A stretch of DNA of 64,000 bases from Rhodoferax sp. OV413 (GTDB lineage Bacteria; Pseudomonadota; Gammaproteobacteria; Burkholderiales; Burkholderiaceae_C). Shown here in pieces: positions 16,366 to 24,059 of this stretch (positions are counted from its first letter, which is position 1; each line of letters starts with the position of its first letter). Under the pieces are notes generated by a model. The model did not search any database. It worked only from the letters and a program-made list of their open reading frames with translations, and was not told where the DNA came from. Both the position numbers and the translations under genes were made by a program. The DNA lies in contig NZ_FNJA01000006.1 of NCBI RefSeq assembly GCF_900104385.1, forward strand, positions 310,001-374,000, given 5' to 3'.

Positions 16366-17073
16366 TCAAAGTGGAGCCAGTTCGGCCAGCGAATCGAGCA
16401 GGCCGTCGGTATCCACCGCTTCCACCGGCTCGCCGTGGTTGTAGCCGTAGCGCACCAGCAGCACAGGGCAGCCGGCGGCGCGCGCGGCCTGGGCGTCGTT
16501 GCGTGAGTCGCCTAGCATCAGCGTGTGCTGCGGCAGTGTGCCCAGCGCCGCGCAGGTTTTCAGCAGCGGTAGCGGATCGGGCTTTTTGCGCTCGAACGCA
16601 TCGCCGCCAAACACCTGGCTGAAGAAGCCGTCCAGCCCCTTGGCCTGCAGCAGCGGCAGCGCAAACGCCGTGGGCTTGTTGGTCAGGCAGGCCAGCTTCC
16701 AGCCGCGTTGCTGCATGGCCTGCAGGCCGGCCACCACACCCGGATAGACCTGCGAGAACTGGCCGTTGATCGCCAGGTAGTGGTGCTGGTAGCGGTCCCA
16801 GGCGCGGTCAAACAATGCTTCAGTATTGATAGCTGCTTGCGCAGGCGCAGATTGCGCCAGAGCATGTTTTAGCACCAAATTCAGCAGATGCTCCGAGCCC
16901 TTGCCGACCATGGGCGCTATGGTGGCGGCGGTGATGGCCGGCAGTTCCAGGTCGGCCAGCATGCCGTTCAAAGCCGCTGCAAAGTCGCCCAGGGTATCGA
17001 CCATGGTGCCGTCCAGATCGACGATGGCGGCTTGGAGGGGGGGGCGGTTCGACCGAATAGAGTCCAGAAGCAT
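16366..17073 (-). CDS. gph: phosphoglycolate phosphatase (HAD family)
   Basis: This 235-residue HAD hydrolase removes phosphate from 2-phosphoglycolate. Motif I is VDLDGTMVDT (about residues 18-27), motif II/III residues are in CLTNKP and GGDAFERKKPDP, and motif IV is MLGDSRNDAQAA. The cap domain is the larger alpha-helical type. Residues about 66-84 (KHALAQSAPAQAAINTEAL region) are coded by a copy of the genomic palindromic repeat (16821-16882), so part of the cap seems to come from an in-frame repeat insertion. The gene is followed closely by the solute-binding-like gene. Confidence 0.9.
   Translation of the reverse strand: MLLDSIRSNRPPLQAAIVDLDGTMVDTLGDFAAALNGMLADLELPAITAATIAPMVGKGSEHLLNLVLKHALAQSAPAQAAINTEALFDRAWDRYQHHYLAINGQFSQVYPGVVAGLQAMQQRGWKLACLTNKPTAFALPLLQAKGLDGFFSQVFGGDAFERKKPDPLPLLKTCAALGTLPQHTLMLGDSRNDAQAARAAGCPVLLVRYGYNHGEPVEAVDTDGLLDSLAELAPL
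16821..16882 (-). repeat. palindromic repeat inside gph, in frame
   Basis: Read on the minus strand it contains CCTGCGCAAGCAGCTAT, identical over 17 bases to the intergenic copy at about 59990-60006, preceded by a CTCTGGCGCAATCTGCG tract like the consensus CTCTAGCGCTTAT. Its codons form an alanine- and glutamine-rich stretch in the HAD cap domain. Confidence 0.6.
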
Positions 17074-17176
17074 GAAATGGGGTCCGTAAAGTTGTCATGA
17101 TTTTGGACCATCTGAGAACAGCAGGGGCCAAGACTTTGCATGCCATTTCACGGCGCGGCGAGGGCCGCGACCTGCT

Positions 17177-17914
17177 CTAGGATGGCGTTTGGCCGTGGGC
17201 GGATGGACGGGCGTCGCGCACCGCACGGGCCAAGGCCAGGCCTGCGGGAATGCCGTGCAGACCCTGGCCCAGATGGGCAATGCATACCTGGGCCGCTGCT
17301 GCGCCATACCCGCATCCGCCCAGGCCATCGGTGATGGCCACCCAGGGGATGCCGATGCGCTGGGCCATGCCTACGGGGTTGAAGTCGCTCCCAGGATCGG
17401 ACAGCAGTGCGACAGAGAGCAGCACATCGCACTCCCTAGCTGCCCACGGGTTCGCAGGCGAGTCCATGGGGGTATGCATCCACTGCACGGTCAAGCCTGC
17501 TACGCGCAGCATATCGGCATAGCAATGCGCGATTTGCGCGGTCTGTGGCGCCGCATGCATCCAAACTGTGCGGGCCTGCTGCAGCAAATGCACCGCGCGG
17601 CTGTATGCGTCGCCATGTTCCTCGGCTTCCTGCACTGGAGGGGGCTCCGGCGCGCTGGTGGGCGCTCTCCCTGCATCGGTCAAGAATGCCATCTTGAAGT
17701 CGAGAAAGCCCCGAAACCCGTAGCGCTTGGCGAGCCGCACCACGGTGACGGGTTGCGTTTCGCACCGCTGCGCCACGTCCTGGATGCGGCACAGATGCAG
17801 GTGCCGCGCATGCTGGAGGCAATAGGTTGCCACCTGCTTCAGCTTGGGGCTCAAGCTGGGCAGGTTGCCTTGGATGCGCGCCTCCAGGACGGAGGCGGGA
17901 GAGCCGGTCAACAT
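17177..17914 (-). CDS. RpiR/MurR family transcriptional regulator
   Basis: This 245-residue protein has an N-terminal RpiR helix-turn-helix (about residues 15-90: LSPKLKQVATYCLQHARHL, then TQPVTVVRLAKRYGFRGFLD) and a C-terminal SIS sugar-phosphate isomerase fold (about 110-245, with DVLLSVALLSDPGSDF and WVAITDGLG). SIS domains sense phosphosugars or related polyols. It is the last gene of the Moc-like minus-strand operon, 21 bases after the inositol-dehydrogenase-like gene, and probably senses an intermediate of that pathway. Confidence 0.85.
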   Translation of the reverse strand: MLTGSPASVLEARIQGNLPSLSPKLKQVATYCLQHARHLHLCRIQDVAQRCETQPVTVVRLAKRYGFRGFLDFKMAFLTDAGRAPTSAPEPPPVQEAEEHGDAYSRAVHLLQQARTVWMHAAPQTAQIAHCYADMLRVAGLTVQWMHTPMDSPANPWAARECDVLLSVALLSDPGSDFNPVGMAQRIGIPWVAITDGLGGCGYGAAAAQVCIAHLGQGLHGIPAGLALARAVRDARPSAHGQTPS

Positions 17915-17935
17915 GGCGGTCGGGGCTACGGTGGC

Positions 17936-18946
17936 TTATGCCAGGACGGGTTTTCCGTCTTTCAGCGTGACCGGCTTGCCCTGCTTGGCGGACAGCGTGG
18001 CGGCTTCGGCCACAGCCAGGGCGTTGATGCCGTCTTTCAGTGTGACGGGCAAGGCGCTGCCCGACTCCAGGGCGGCGATGAAAGCAGTCCATTCGGCGGC
18101 ATAGGCACGCATATAGCGCTCCAGAAAGAAGAACTCAGGCTTGGCGCTGACGGCACCACCGGTGGTGACTTTGGTGACGGTGTTTTCCAGCACATTGTTG
18201 GCCGTCAACAGGCCTTCCGAGCCCAGCAGTTCCACGCGTTGGTCATAGCCGTAGACGGCGCGGCGGCTGTTCTTGATGACGGCGATGCGGCCATCGGCAT
18301 AGCGCAGGGTGATGACGGCGGTATCCACGTCGCCGGCCTCGCCGATGGCCGGGTCCACGATGCTGGAGGCAATCGCCGACACGGTTTCTGGCAGGCCGCC
18401 AAACAGCCAGCAGGCCATGTCGAAGTCATGGATGGCCATGTCGCGGAACAGCCCGCCGGATACCTTGATGTACGACACCGGCGGCGGCGCGGGGTCGAAC
18501 GAGGTGATGGACAGCAGCTCGCCCTTGCCGATTTCACCGGCATCCAGTGCGCGCTTGAGGGCGGCAAACTGGGGGTCGAAGCGGCGGTTGAAGCCGATCA
18601 TCACGGGCTTGCCGCTGTCTTTGACGGCCTCCTGGCAGGCCAGGGCGCGGTACAGGTCCAGGTCGACCGGCTTTTCGCAGAGCACGGCTTTGCCCGCTGC
18701 GGTAGCGGCTTCGATCAGGTTGGCGTGGGTGTCGGTGGAGGTGGCGATCAGCACCGCGTCAATCGATGGGTCGTTCAGGATGTCTTGCGTGCTGCGGGCC
18801 ACGGCGCCACAGGTAGCGGCCAGCTTCTCTGCCGACGGCATGTGCACGTCGGATATAGCTACGAGCTGGCACAAGGGGTGGCTGGTGATGCTTTGGGCGT
18901 GCACATTGCCGATGCGGCCTGCGCCGAGAAGACCAATTTTGAACAT
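17936..18946 (-). CDS. Gfo/Idh/MocA oxidoreductase, inositol 2-dehydrogenase-like (MocA/IolG-like)
   Basis: This 336-residue enzyme has the NAD-binding GLLGAGRIGNVHA, the family signature VLCEKPVDLDL with catalytic Lys, and the active-site segment GGLFRDMAIHDFDMACWLFG with Asp and His. It would oxidise a cyclitol such as myo- or scyllo-inositol to the ketone. The founding MocA acts in rhizopine catabolism in Sinorhizobium meliloti. Here it sits after the MocC-position isomerase gene and before the RpiR gene. The mocDE-like neighbours favour a modified inositol over plain myo-inositol, since no iolBCDE genes are present. Confidence 0.9.
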   Translation of the reverse strand: MFKIGLLGAGRIGNVHAQSITSHPLCQLVAISDVHMPSAEKLAATCGAVARSTQDILNDPSIDAVLIATSTDTHANLIEAATAAGKAVLCEKPVDLDLYRALACQEAVKDSGKPVMIGFNRRFDPQFAALKRALDAGEIGKGELLSITSFDPAPPPVSYIKVSGGLFRDMAIHDFDMACWLFGGLPETVSAIASSIVDPAIGEAGDVDTAVITLRYADGRIAVIKNSRRAVYGYDQRVELLGSEGLLTANNVLENTVTKVTTGGAVSAKPEFFFLERYMRAYAAEWTAFIAALESGSALPVTLKDGINALAVAEAATLSAKQGKPVTLKDGKPVLA

Positions 18947-18991
18947 GGAGATTCCTTGAAAAGTAAGGGAGGGTTGGGGTGAAAAACGGAT

Positions 18992-19780
18992 TCAGGCGGG
19001 CAGGGTGAAGGCCGCCCGGAAGGACTCCAAAGCCGCCTCAGGGTCGCCCGAGGCAAAGGCTTCCATGCCCACCGGGCCGCGGTAACCCATGGCGTGCAGC
19101 GCGCGGGCAATGCCGGGGTAGTTGATTTCGCCGGTGCCGGGCTCCATGCGGCCGGGCACGTCGGCCACCTGCACTTCGCCAATCCAGGGCAGGCAGGCCT
19201 TGCACAGCTCGATCAGATTGCCTTCGCCAATTTGTGCGTGGTACAGATCCAGATTCAGGCGCAGGCGCGGATGGTTCACTGCCGAGACCAGGGCCAGGGT
19301 GTCTTCAGCCCGGCCGAAGGGAACGCCGGGGTGGTCCACGGGCAGGTTCAGGTTTTCCAGCGTAAAGGTCACGCCTTCTTCATCCGCCAGGTCGGCGATG
19401 CGGGCCAGGGTGTCACGGGCCTTGAGCCACATGGCACCGGTGGTGACCTCAACAGGCGTGACGGGCAGGCCGTCGTCGCCCAGGCCGGTGCCGTGCAGGT
19501 TCAGCCGGGCTACGCCCAGGCGCTTGCCGACTTGGGCGGTCTCGCGGGCGGTGCGCAGCAGCTCGGCAGCGCCCTCGTCGTCGGTCAGGCGACCGCGCAG
19601 GTAGCCGTTCATGATGGAGAAGGTGGCGCCGGATTTCTCCAGCTGGGCCAGGTCGTGCTCGGGCCAGTTCCAAAGGCCCACCTGGAAGCCCATTTCGGTG
19701 AGGCGCTGGACGCGCCATTGCATGGGTTTGTCGCGCCACAGCATTTCGGCGCAGGCGGCGAGGGTAAAAGCGTTTGTCAT
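18992..19780 (-). CDS. TIM-barrel isomerase, hydroxypyruvate isomerase-like (MocC position)
   Basis: This 262-residue AP-endonuclease-2-type TIM barrel resembles Hyi/OtnI: metal ligands are expected at the Glu of TFTLENLNLP (about residue 142), the Asp of LNLDLYHAQIGEG (about 177-180), the His of the same segment and the Glu of VGMEAF. The motif GRMEPGTGEINYPGI is typical of hydroxypyruvate isomerase-like proteins. MocC of rhizobia is also a TIM barrel of this superfamily. It would isomerise or dehydrate the keto-cyclitol or a cleaved product. Gap of 5 bases to the ferredoxin gene upstream. Confidence 0.8.
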   Translation of the reverse strand: MTNAFTLAACAEMLWRDKPMQWRVQRLTEMGFQVGLWNWPEHDLAQLEKSGATFSIMNGYLRGRLTDDEGAAELLRTARETAQVGKRLGVARLNLHGTGLGDDGLPVTPVEVTTGAMWLKARDTLARIADLADEEGVTFTLENLNLPVDHPGVPFGRAEDTLALVSAVNHPRLRLNLDLYHAQIGEGNLIELCKACLPWIGEVQVADVPGRMEPGTGEINYPGIARALHAMGYRGPVGMEAFASGDPEAALESFRAAFTLPA

Positions 19781-19785
19781 GGTGG

Positions 19786-20097
19786 TCAGACTTCTATGTG
19801 GATGCGGCCGTTTTCGACCTTGGTTGGAAAGGTTTTGAGGTTGATGCAGGCCGGGGAGCGGCGGGCTTCTCCGGTGCGGTAGTCAAAGGCGCCGCTGTGC
19901 TTGGGGCACTCGACTTCATGGTCCATGACCAGGCCGTCGGCGAGGTGCACGTTCTCGTGGGTGCAGAGCCCGGCAGTGCAGTAATACCGGTCGTCCGGGC
20001 TGCGGAAGATGGCGAAGGTTTTGGCGGCGTGGTCGAAGCGGATGGCTTCTTCGGGCTCCACATCGTTCACGGCGCAGGCATTGATCCATTCGGGCAT
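19786..20097 (-). CDS. MocE-family Rieske 2Fe-2S ferredoxin
   Basis: This 103-residue soluble Rieske protein has both cluster motifs: CTHE (with preceding AGLCTHENVHLADG) and CPKHSG, giving the Cys-X-His and Cys-X2-His ligands. The ending SPACINLKTFPTKVENGRI matches the MocE family. It would pass electrons to the adjacent membrane hydroxylase. I chose MPEWINAC at 20097 because the family starts there; the frame is open 42 bases further up, into the hydroxylase gene. No matching reductase gene is seen nearby. Confidence 0.85.
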   Translation of the reverse strand: MPEWINACAVNDVEPEEAIRFDHAAKTFAIFRSPDDRYYCTAGLCTHENVHLADGLVMDHEVECPKHSGAFDYRTGEARRSPACINLKTFPTKVENGRIHIEV

Positions 20098-20116
20098 AGG
20101 AGTGGTCTTTAAAGAT

Positions 20117-21133
20117 TTAAGTGGAAGGCGTTTCTGCATTCATCCGGGCGCGCTTCTTGTCAAAGCGGGCCTGCATGCGGGCTTCGCCTGCAGGTGAACC
20201 GTCGTGCCAGGTGCCGAACAGCATGTCCAGCGGCACGAGCTGGTCGCCGCCGTAATTCACCTCGAAGTACTTGTGGTGCAGGTAGTGCGCATAGGCCGAG
20301 CTGTCAAACGCCACGCCATCTGACACTTCGACCTTGTCGAAGCCAATGTGGCCATTGAGTGCGCCGAATCCCGCGATGTGCAGCTGGAACAGCGCCACGA
20401 TGGGGTTGGACGGAATCACCAGATGCCACAGCGCCACCGCGTGGTACAGAAAGGCCTCTACCGGATGCATGGACAGCGAGGACCAGGGCGTGGGATTGAC
20501 CGAGTTGTGGTGGATGGCGTGCACCCACTTGTAGCCCAGGCGGGTATGCATGGCCCAGTGGATGAAGAAGAAGTGCGTCTCGTGGATCACCGGGGCCAGC
20601 AGCACCAGGGCCACCAGCCAGTAGGGGTTGTCTGCCCACGCCAGCCAGGGCACGTAACCGTTGGCGAAGCACCACAGAAACAGCACTTCCACCACGGTCC
20701 ACAGCGGGATGGAGACGAAAAAGCTGCGCAGGGAATTGTCGATGTTCTGACTCTTGAACCAGAACACGTCCGAGGGCTGGTCGGCCGGGAATTTGCCGTT
20801 GAACTTGAATGCCGAGCCTTGGCGGCGGCGCATATACAGCTGGTATTCAAAAGCGCCGTACAGCACGAACACGGCGGCTGCATTTACGGCATACAGCCAC
20901 AGCGCCCAGCCCCAGCCCAAGGTTTTCATGGTCTCCACATCCGGCACCACGGCATACCAGTACAGCAGGGCGCTGGCCATGTGCAAGGCGTTCCAGGGCC
21001 AGACGTAAGACACCAGCCAGCGCAGGATCTTGCCCAGGTTGAAGGGCCGCACCCAGAGGGGGGCTGGCTCCAGCGCCTGGTACGGGGCCCAGTCGCCACG
21101 TTTATTGCGTTTGCCGTATTGCGAGTCGTCCAT
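20117..21133 (-). CDS. membrane di-iron hydroxylase, sterol desaturase family (MocD-like)
   Basis: This 338-residue integral membrane protein has four to five hydrophobic segments and the histidine clusters of the fatty-acid hydroxylase family: HETHFFFIHWAMH (about residues 185-197), HAIHHN (about 207-212), and HYLHHKYFE (about 290). These bind two irons for O2-dependent hydroxylation. In rhizobia MocD with MocE is needed to turn 3-O-methyl-scyllo-inosamine into scyllo-inosamine, i.e. oxidative demethylation. It is the first gene of the minus operon, 45 bases after the LacI-type operator. A lipid substrate cannot be excluded from sequence. Confidence 0.82.
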   Translation of the reverse strand: MDDSQYGKRNKRGDWAPYQALEPAPLWVRPFNLGKILRWLVSYVWPWNALHMASALLYWYAVVPDVETMKTLGWGWALWLYAVNAAAVFVLYGAFEYQLYMRRRQGSAFKFNGKFPADQPSDVFWFKSQNIDNSLRSFFVSIPLWTVVEVLFLWCFANGYVPWLAWADNPYWLVALVLLAPVIHETHFFFIHWAMHTRLGYKWVHAIHHNSVNPTPWSSLSMHPVEAFLYHAVALWHLVIPSNPIVALFQLHIAGFGALNGHIGFDKVEVSDGVAFDSSAYAHYLHHKYFEVNYGGDQLVPLDMLFGTWHDGSPAGEARMQARFDKKRARMNAETPST

Positions 21134-21177
21134 AGCGATTCCTAAAGTTTGTTGGGTTCAACCGTTACATCGGTGAA

Positions 21178-21193
21178 ATGCAACCGGGTGCAT
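21178..21193. promoter_or_regulatory. LacI-family operator before the Moc-like operon
   Basis: ATGCAACCGGGTGCAT is a near-perfect 16-bp palindrome (7 of 8 pairs, centre CG step), as LacI-family operators usually are. It lies 45 bases upstream of the hydroxylase start and next to the LacI gene. A copy differing by one base is at 22848-22863 before the transporter genes. Confidence 0.75.
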
Positions 21194-21332
21194 ATCTTGA
21201 GAAAATTTTTTTGAAAATTTCTTGAAATATATTTTTTATGAAGTATTTTTCAGAATTAATTTTCTAATGATGTGATCATCGCACAATGAAAATAGAATTT
21301 TTATAAGGGTTTTCGATAGATTTTTAGATGAT

Positions 21333-21348
21333 TTGCTCTCGGGTGCAA
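21333..21348. promoter_or_regulatory. LacI-family operator, weaker copy
   Basis: TTGCTCTCGGGTGCAA keeps the half-site CGGGTGCAA and has 6 of 8 symmetric pairs. It lies 157 bases before the LacI start, where it could serve autoregulation or looping with the copy at 21178. Confidence 0.45.
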
Positions 21349-21504
21349 AATGTTGTGAAATAGATGCAGTTTTGGCGTGCAGAGCCAGCCCTGTAAGCGC
21401 GGGGTGCCAACTTGGTACTATGGTTTGGGCCATCGCCGGGAGCGGTGTAGACAAAGTTGCCGCTAAATTGCGGCTCATAGCCCCGGCCAGATGCAAGCAA
21501 GACC

Positions 21505-22521
21505 ATGAACCAAGACAATTCGAACAAGAAAGTCACGGCGCGCGACGTAGCCGTTCGCGCCGGTACCTCCAAGTGGACCGTGTCCCGCGCGTTCACGGAC
21601 GGGGCCTCGATCGCTCCCGAGGTGCGCGACCGTATCCGGGCCCTGGCCACCGAGATGGGCTATTCGCCCAATCTCCTGGCTAGAAGCCTGTCCACCCGCA
21701 GCACGGGCTTGATCGCCCTGGTGGCAGATGAGCTGGCCAACCCGAACCAGCTCTACTCCTTGAACGAGGCCACCCGGCAGCTGCAGGCGCGGGGGCTCAG
21801 CACTTTGCTGCTCAATACCAGCCCCGAGTACCGGCCTGCGATTGCACTGCGCCTGGCGGACCAGTTCCAGGTGGACGGCATCATGTTCTTGGGTACCACC
21901 TTGACGCATGAGCTGATCGAGTTGGCGCAGCGCATCAAACACATCCCTTTGGTCGTCCTCCTGCGCAACAGCGGTCAGGCGGACATTCCTTTCGTCAGCA
22001 CCGATGGCTATGCCGCGGGTGCAGAGATTGCGGATCTGTTTCTGGCGCAGGGTTACCGGCGCATCGGCTACATGGCGGGCCCCATGTCCGAGCGCACCGA
22101 GCTGCGGCGCATGGAGGGCTTCAGGGATCGGCTCAGCGCCTGTGGCATTGCTTTGACCACGGTGATGGAAACCGCGCACTACCGCCGCGAGCAGGGCATG
22201 CACGCGCTGCAGCGCTATCTGGCCGCCACACCCCGGGAATCGCGCCTGGAAGCGCTGTTCTGTGAAAACGACATTCTGGCGATTGGCGCCATGGACGCAC
22301 TGGTCGCCGCGAATGCCCAGCGCAAGATCGCCATCGTCGGCTTTGACGATATCGAGATGGCAGCTTCACCCAGCTACGAGCTCACCACCTTTCGCCAGCC
22401 GGTCGAATACCTGGTGGGCGAAGCCATCCGCTTGATCGTGGAGCCCGGCAGTGCGTCGTCCAGGGCGCTGATGGCCCCTGGTTCGCTTGTGCTGCGGGCC
22501 TCGCACCGGCGCCAGGACTGA
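21505..22521 (+). CDS. LacI family transcriptional regulator of the Moc-like cluster
   Basis: This 338-residue repressor has the N-terminal LacI helix-turn-helix (KVTARDVAVRAGTSKWTVSR, then AFTDGASIAPEVRDRIRALA) and hinge (YSPNLLARSLSTRSTGLIAL), followed by a periplasmic-binding-fold sensor domain. It lies between the minus catabolic operon and the plus transporter operon, and 16-bp operator copies occur in front of both. A role as the common repressor, released by a sugar or cyclitol inducer, is strongly suggested. The ligand itself cannot be read from sequence. Confidence 0.9.
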   Translation: MNQDNSNKKVTARDVAVRAGTSKWTVSRAFTDGASIAPEVRDRIRALATEMGYSPNLLARSLSTRSTGLIALVADELANPNQLYSLNEATRQLQARGLSTLLLNTSPEYRPAIALRLADQFQVDGIMFLGTTLTHELIELAQRIKHIPLVVLLRNSGQADIPFVSTDGYAAGAEIADLFLAQGYRRIGYMAGPMSERTELRRMEGFRDRLSACGIALTTVMETAHYRREQGMHALQRYLAATPRESRLEALFCENDILAIGAMDALVAANAQRKIAIVGFDDIEMAASPSYELTTFRQPVEYLVGEAIRLIVEPGSASSRALMAPGSLVLRASHRRQD

Positions 22522-22604
22522 GGCCTGAGGCGCAAGGCCCGCACCTGCGTGGCTGGAGGAGTCGCAGCGCATCCAATGAACCGACCCGAGGGGTAAACAG
22601 GTAA

Positions 22605-22622
22605 ATTGTGATCGGGTGCAAT
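22605..22622. promoter_or_regulatory. LacI-family operator, half-conserved copy
   Basis: ATTGTGATCGGGTGCAAT retains the right half CGGGTGCAA exactly as in the other sites but only about 5 of 9 symmetric pairs. It lies between the end of the LacI gene and the strong site at 22848. Confidence 0.35.
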
Positions 22623-22847
22623 CCCTCGGGGCTGTAGTTCTTGAAAAGCGGGATTCCATACGCTGGAACTCTCTGTACATCACAGCCGTTCTCGGCTGGC
22701 AGATGACCATGCAATTCCTCTTGTTTTTCAAAGATCTTTGATTTGAAAGGATTTTTTGGAAATTTAAGTTTTTTACTGCAGCGTTTGGAATTTTATTTCC
22801 ACGGGGAAACACCTATGACTGCGCAATGGGTTCTTGGCTACAGTGCA

Positions 22848-22863
22848 TTGCACCCGGTTGCAT
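22848..22863. promoter_or_regulatory. LacI-family operator before the transporter operon
   Basis: TTGCACCCGGTTGCAT read on the other strand is ATGCAACCGGGTGCAA, one base different from the site at 21178. It lies 123 bases upstream of the receptor start. This ties the transporter to the same regulator as the catabolic operon. Confidence 0.75.
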
Positions 22864-22986
22864 TTCGCAAGAAGTAGCAAAAAATGTTCTGGCCCTGTCC
22901 AACAGGCCACTGGAGCGGCCTGGAGCGCAGCCGGTGCGATCCACACAGGTTTTTGACATCCACATGAGACACAAGAGGAGATAGAT

Positions 22987-23967
22987 ATGCAATCAGTGAA
23001 ACGCATCCTGACGATGGCGGCCGTGGCTGCCAGCATCGCAGCCATGGCCACAACTGCGATGGCCGCTGGCCCCAAGATCTTCGTGATCGGCGGCAAGGCC
23101 GACGATCCGTTCTGGTCGCGTGTCAAGAAGGGGGCGGATGATGCTGCACTGGCCGTCAAGGCTGCAGGCGGCACGGTGACCTGGCTCGGACCACAGACCT
23201 ACGACAACCTCGGCCCCGATGCGGCCAAATTGATCCGCTCTGCCCTGAGCCAGAAGCCAGATGCCATCGTCGGCCCTGACTGGGTGCCCGAAGCCATGGA
23301 CGCCGCGTTCAAGGAGGTGGTGGCCGCCGGTGTGCCGCTGATCATCTACAACTCGGGTGGCATGGAGGCCGCCAAGCGCCTGGGCGCCCAGAACTATGTG
23401 GGCAGCGAGGAGTACGTGGCGGGTTTTGGTGGCGGCGAGTACTTTGCCAGCCACGGCGCCAAGTATGTTCTGTGCGTCAATACGCAGCCGGGATCGACCA
23501 ACCAGGAGTCGCGCTGCAAAGGCGTTGCTGACGGCATGGCAAAGGGGGGTGGAAAGAGCGTCCAGTTGCCTTTGCCTTCCTCGGCCTTTGGTAACCCCAC
23601 CGCCGTCGCACAGGCGATCAAGGCCGCCCTGCAAAAGGATACCGCTGTGGACGGCATCATCACGATCGGTGCCAACGATGCCAATAGCGCCGCCAATGGC
23701 ATCAGCCAGGGAGGCTTTGGCAAGCGCGTGAAGTTGGGCACCTTCGACATCGATCCGACCAACCTCAAGCGCATCAAGGACGGCACGCAACTCTTCTGCA
23801 TCGACCAGCAGCCCTACTTGCAAGGCTACCTGGCCGTGTCCATGCTCAACGCTTATGTGCAATACGGCCTGAAAGTGCCGACCGCGCCTATTCTGACGGG
23901 CCCTGGAATCGTCGACGCCTCCAACGTGGATGCGACCGTCGCGGGCGCAGCTGCCGGCGCTCGCTGA
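22987..23967 (+). CDS. sugar/cyclitol ABC transporter substrate-binding protein (MocB/FrcB-like)
   Basis: This 326-residue periplasmic receptor has a signal peptide (cut near TAMAAGPK) and the Peripla_BP_4 pattern of ribose/inositol/rhizopine-type receptors: IFVIGGKADDPFWSRVKKGA at the start, LVPx-free DAIVGPDWVPEAMDAAF, and ITIGANDANSAANGI, with the hinge segment LFCIDQQPYLQGYLAV near the end. MocB of rhizobia belongs here. GAGGAGATAG lies just upstream as ribosome site. It leads the transporter operon and is preceded by the 16-bp operator. Confidence 0.88.
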   Translation: MQSVKRILTMAAVAASIAAMATTAMAAGPKIFVIGGKADDPFWSRVKKGADDAALAVKAAGGTVTWLGPQTYDNLGPDAAKLIRSALSQKPDAIVGPDWVPEAMDAAFKEVVAAGVPLIIYNSGGMEAAKRLGAQNYVGSEEYVAGFGGGEYFASHGAKYVLCVNTQPGSTNQESRCKGVADGMAKGGGKSVQLPLPSSAFGNPTAVAQAIKAALQKDTAVDGIITIGANDANSAANGISQGGFGKRVKLGTFDIDPTNLKRIKDGTQLFCIDQQPYLQGYLAVSMLNAYVQYGLKVPTAPILTGPGIVDASNVDATVAGAAAGAR

Positions 23968-24013
23968 CCGGCATACGGCGGGGCGCGGCCGATGAGCGGC
24001 ATCCCGCTACCCA

Positions 24014-24039
24014 AGCGCCCCTGGCCGATCTCGGGCGCT
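24014..24039 (+). promoter_or_regulatory. intercistronic stem-loop after the receptor gene
   Basis: AGCGCCC (24014-24020) pairs with GGGCGCT (24033-24039). It lies in the 92-base gap between receptor and permease, a common place for hairpins that protect or attenuate the mRNA so that the receptor is made in excess. No T run follows, so it is not a clear terminator. Confidence 0.4.
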
Positions 24040-24059
24040 CGGGTGCCCACTCTTTTTCC

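Larger units (their letters stand above)
21134..21504. other. divergent control region between the MocD-like and LacI genes
   Basis: The 371-base gap holds no gene. It contains operator copies at 21178-21193 and 21333-21348 and a strongly AT-rich stretch at about 21196-21340 (many A and T runs), unlike the GC-rich surroundings. This is the likely place of both divergent promoters; the exact -10 and -35 elements are not clear. Confidence 0.6.
22522..22986. other. 465-base non-coding region before the Moc-like transporter
   Basis: No gene was found here. It holds a half-conserved operator at 22605-22622 and a full one at 22848-22863. A T- and A-rich tract lies at about 22720-22800, a possible promoter zone. 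About 120 bases of leader separate the last operator from the receptor start. No convincing riboswitch was recognised. Confidence 0.6.
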
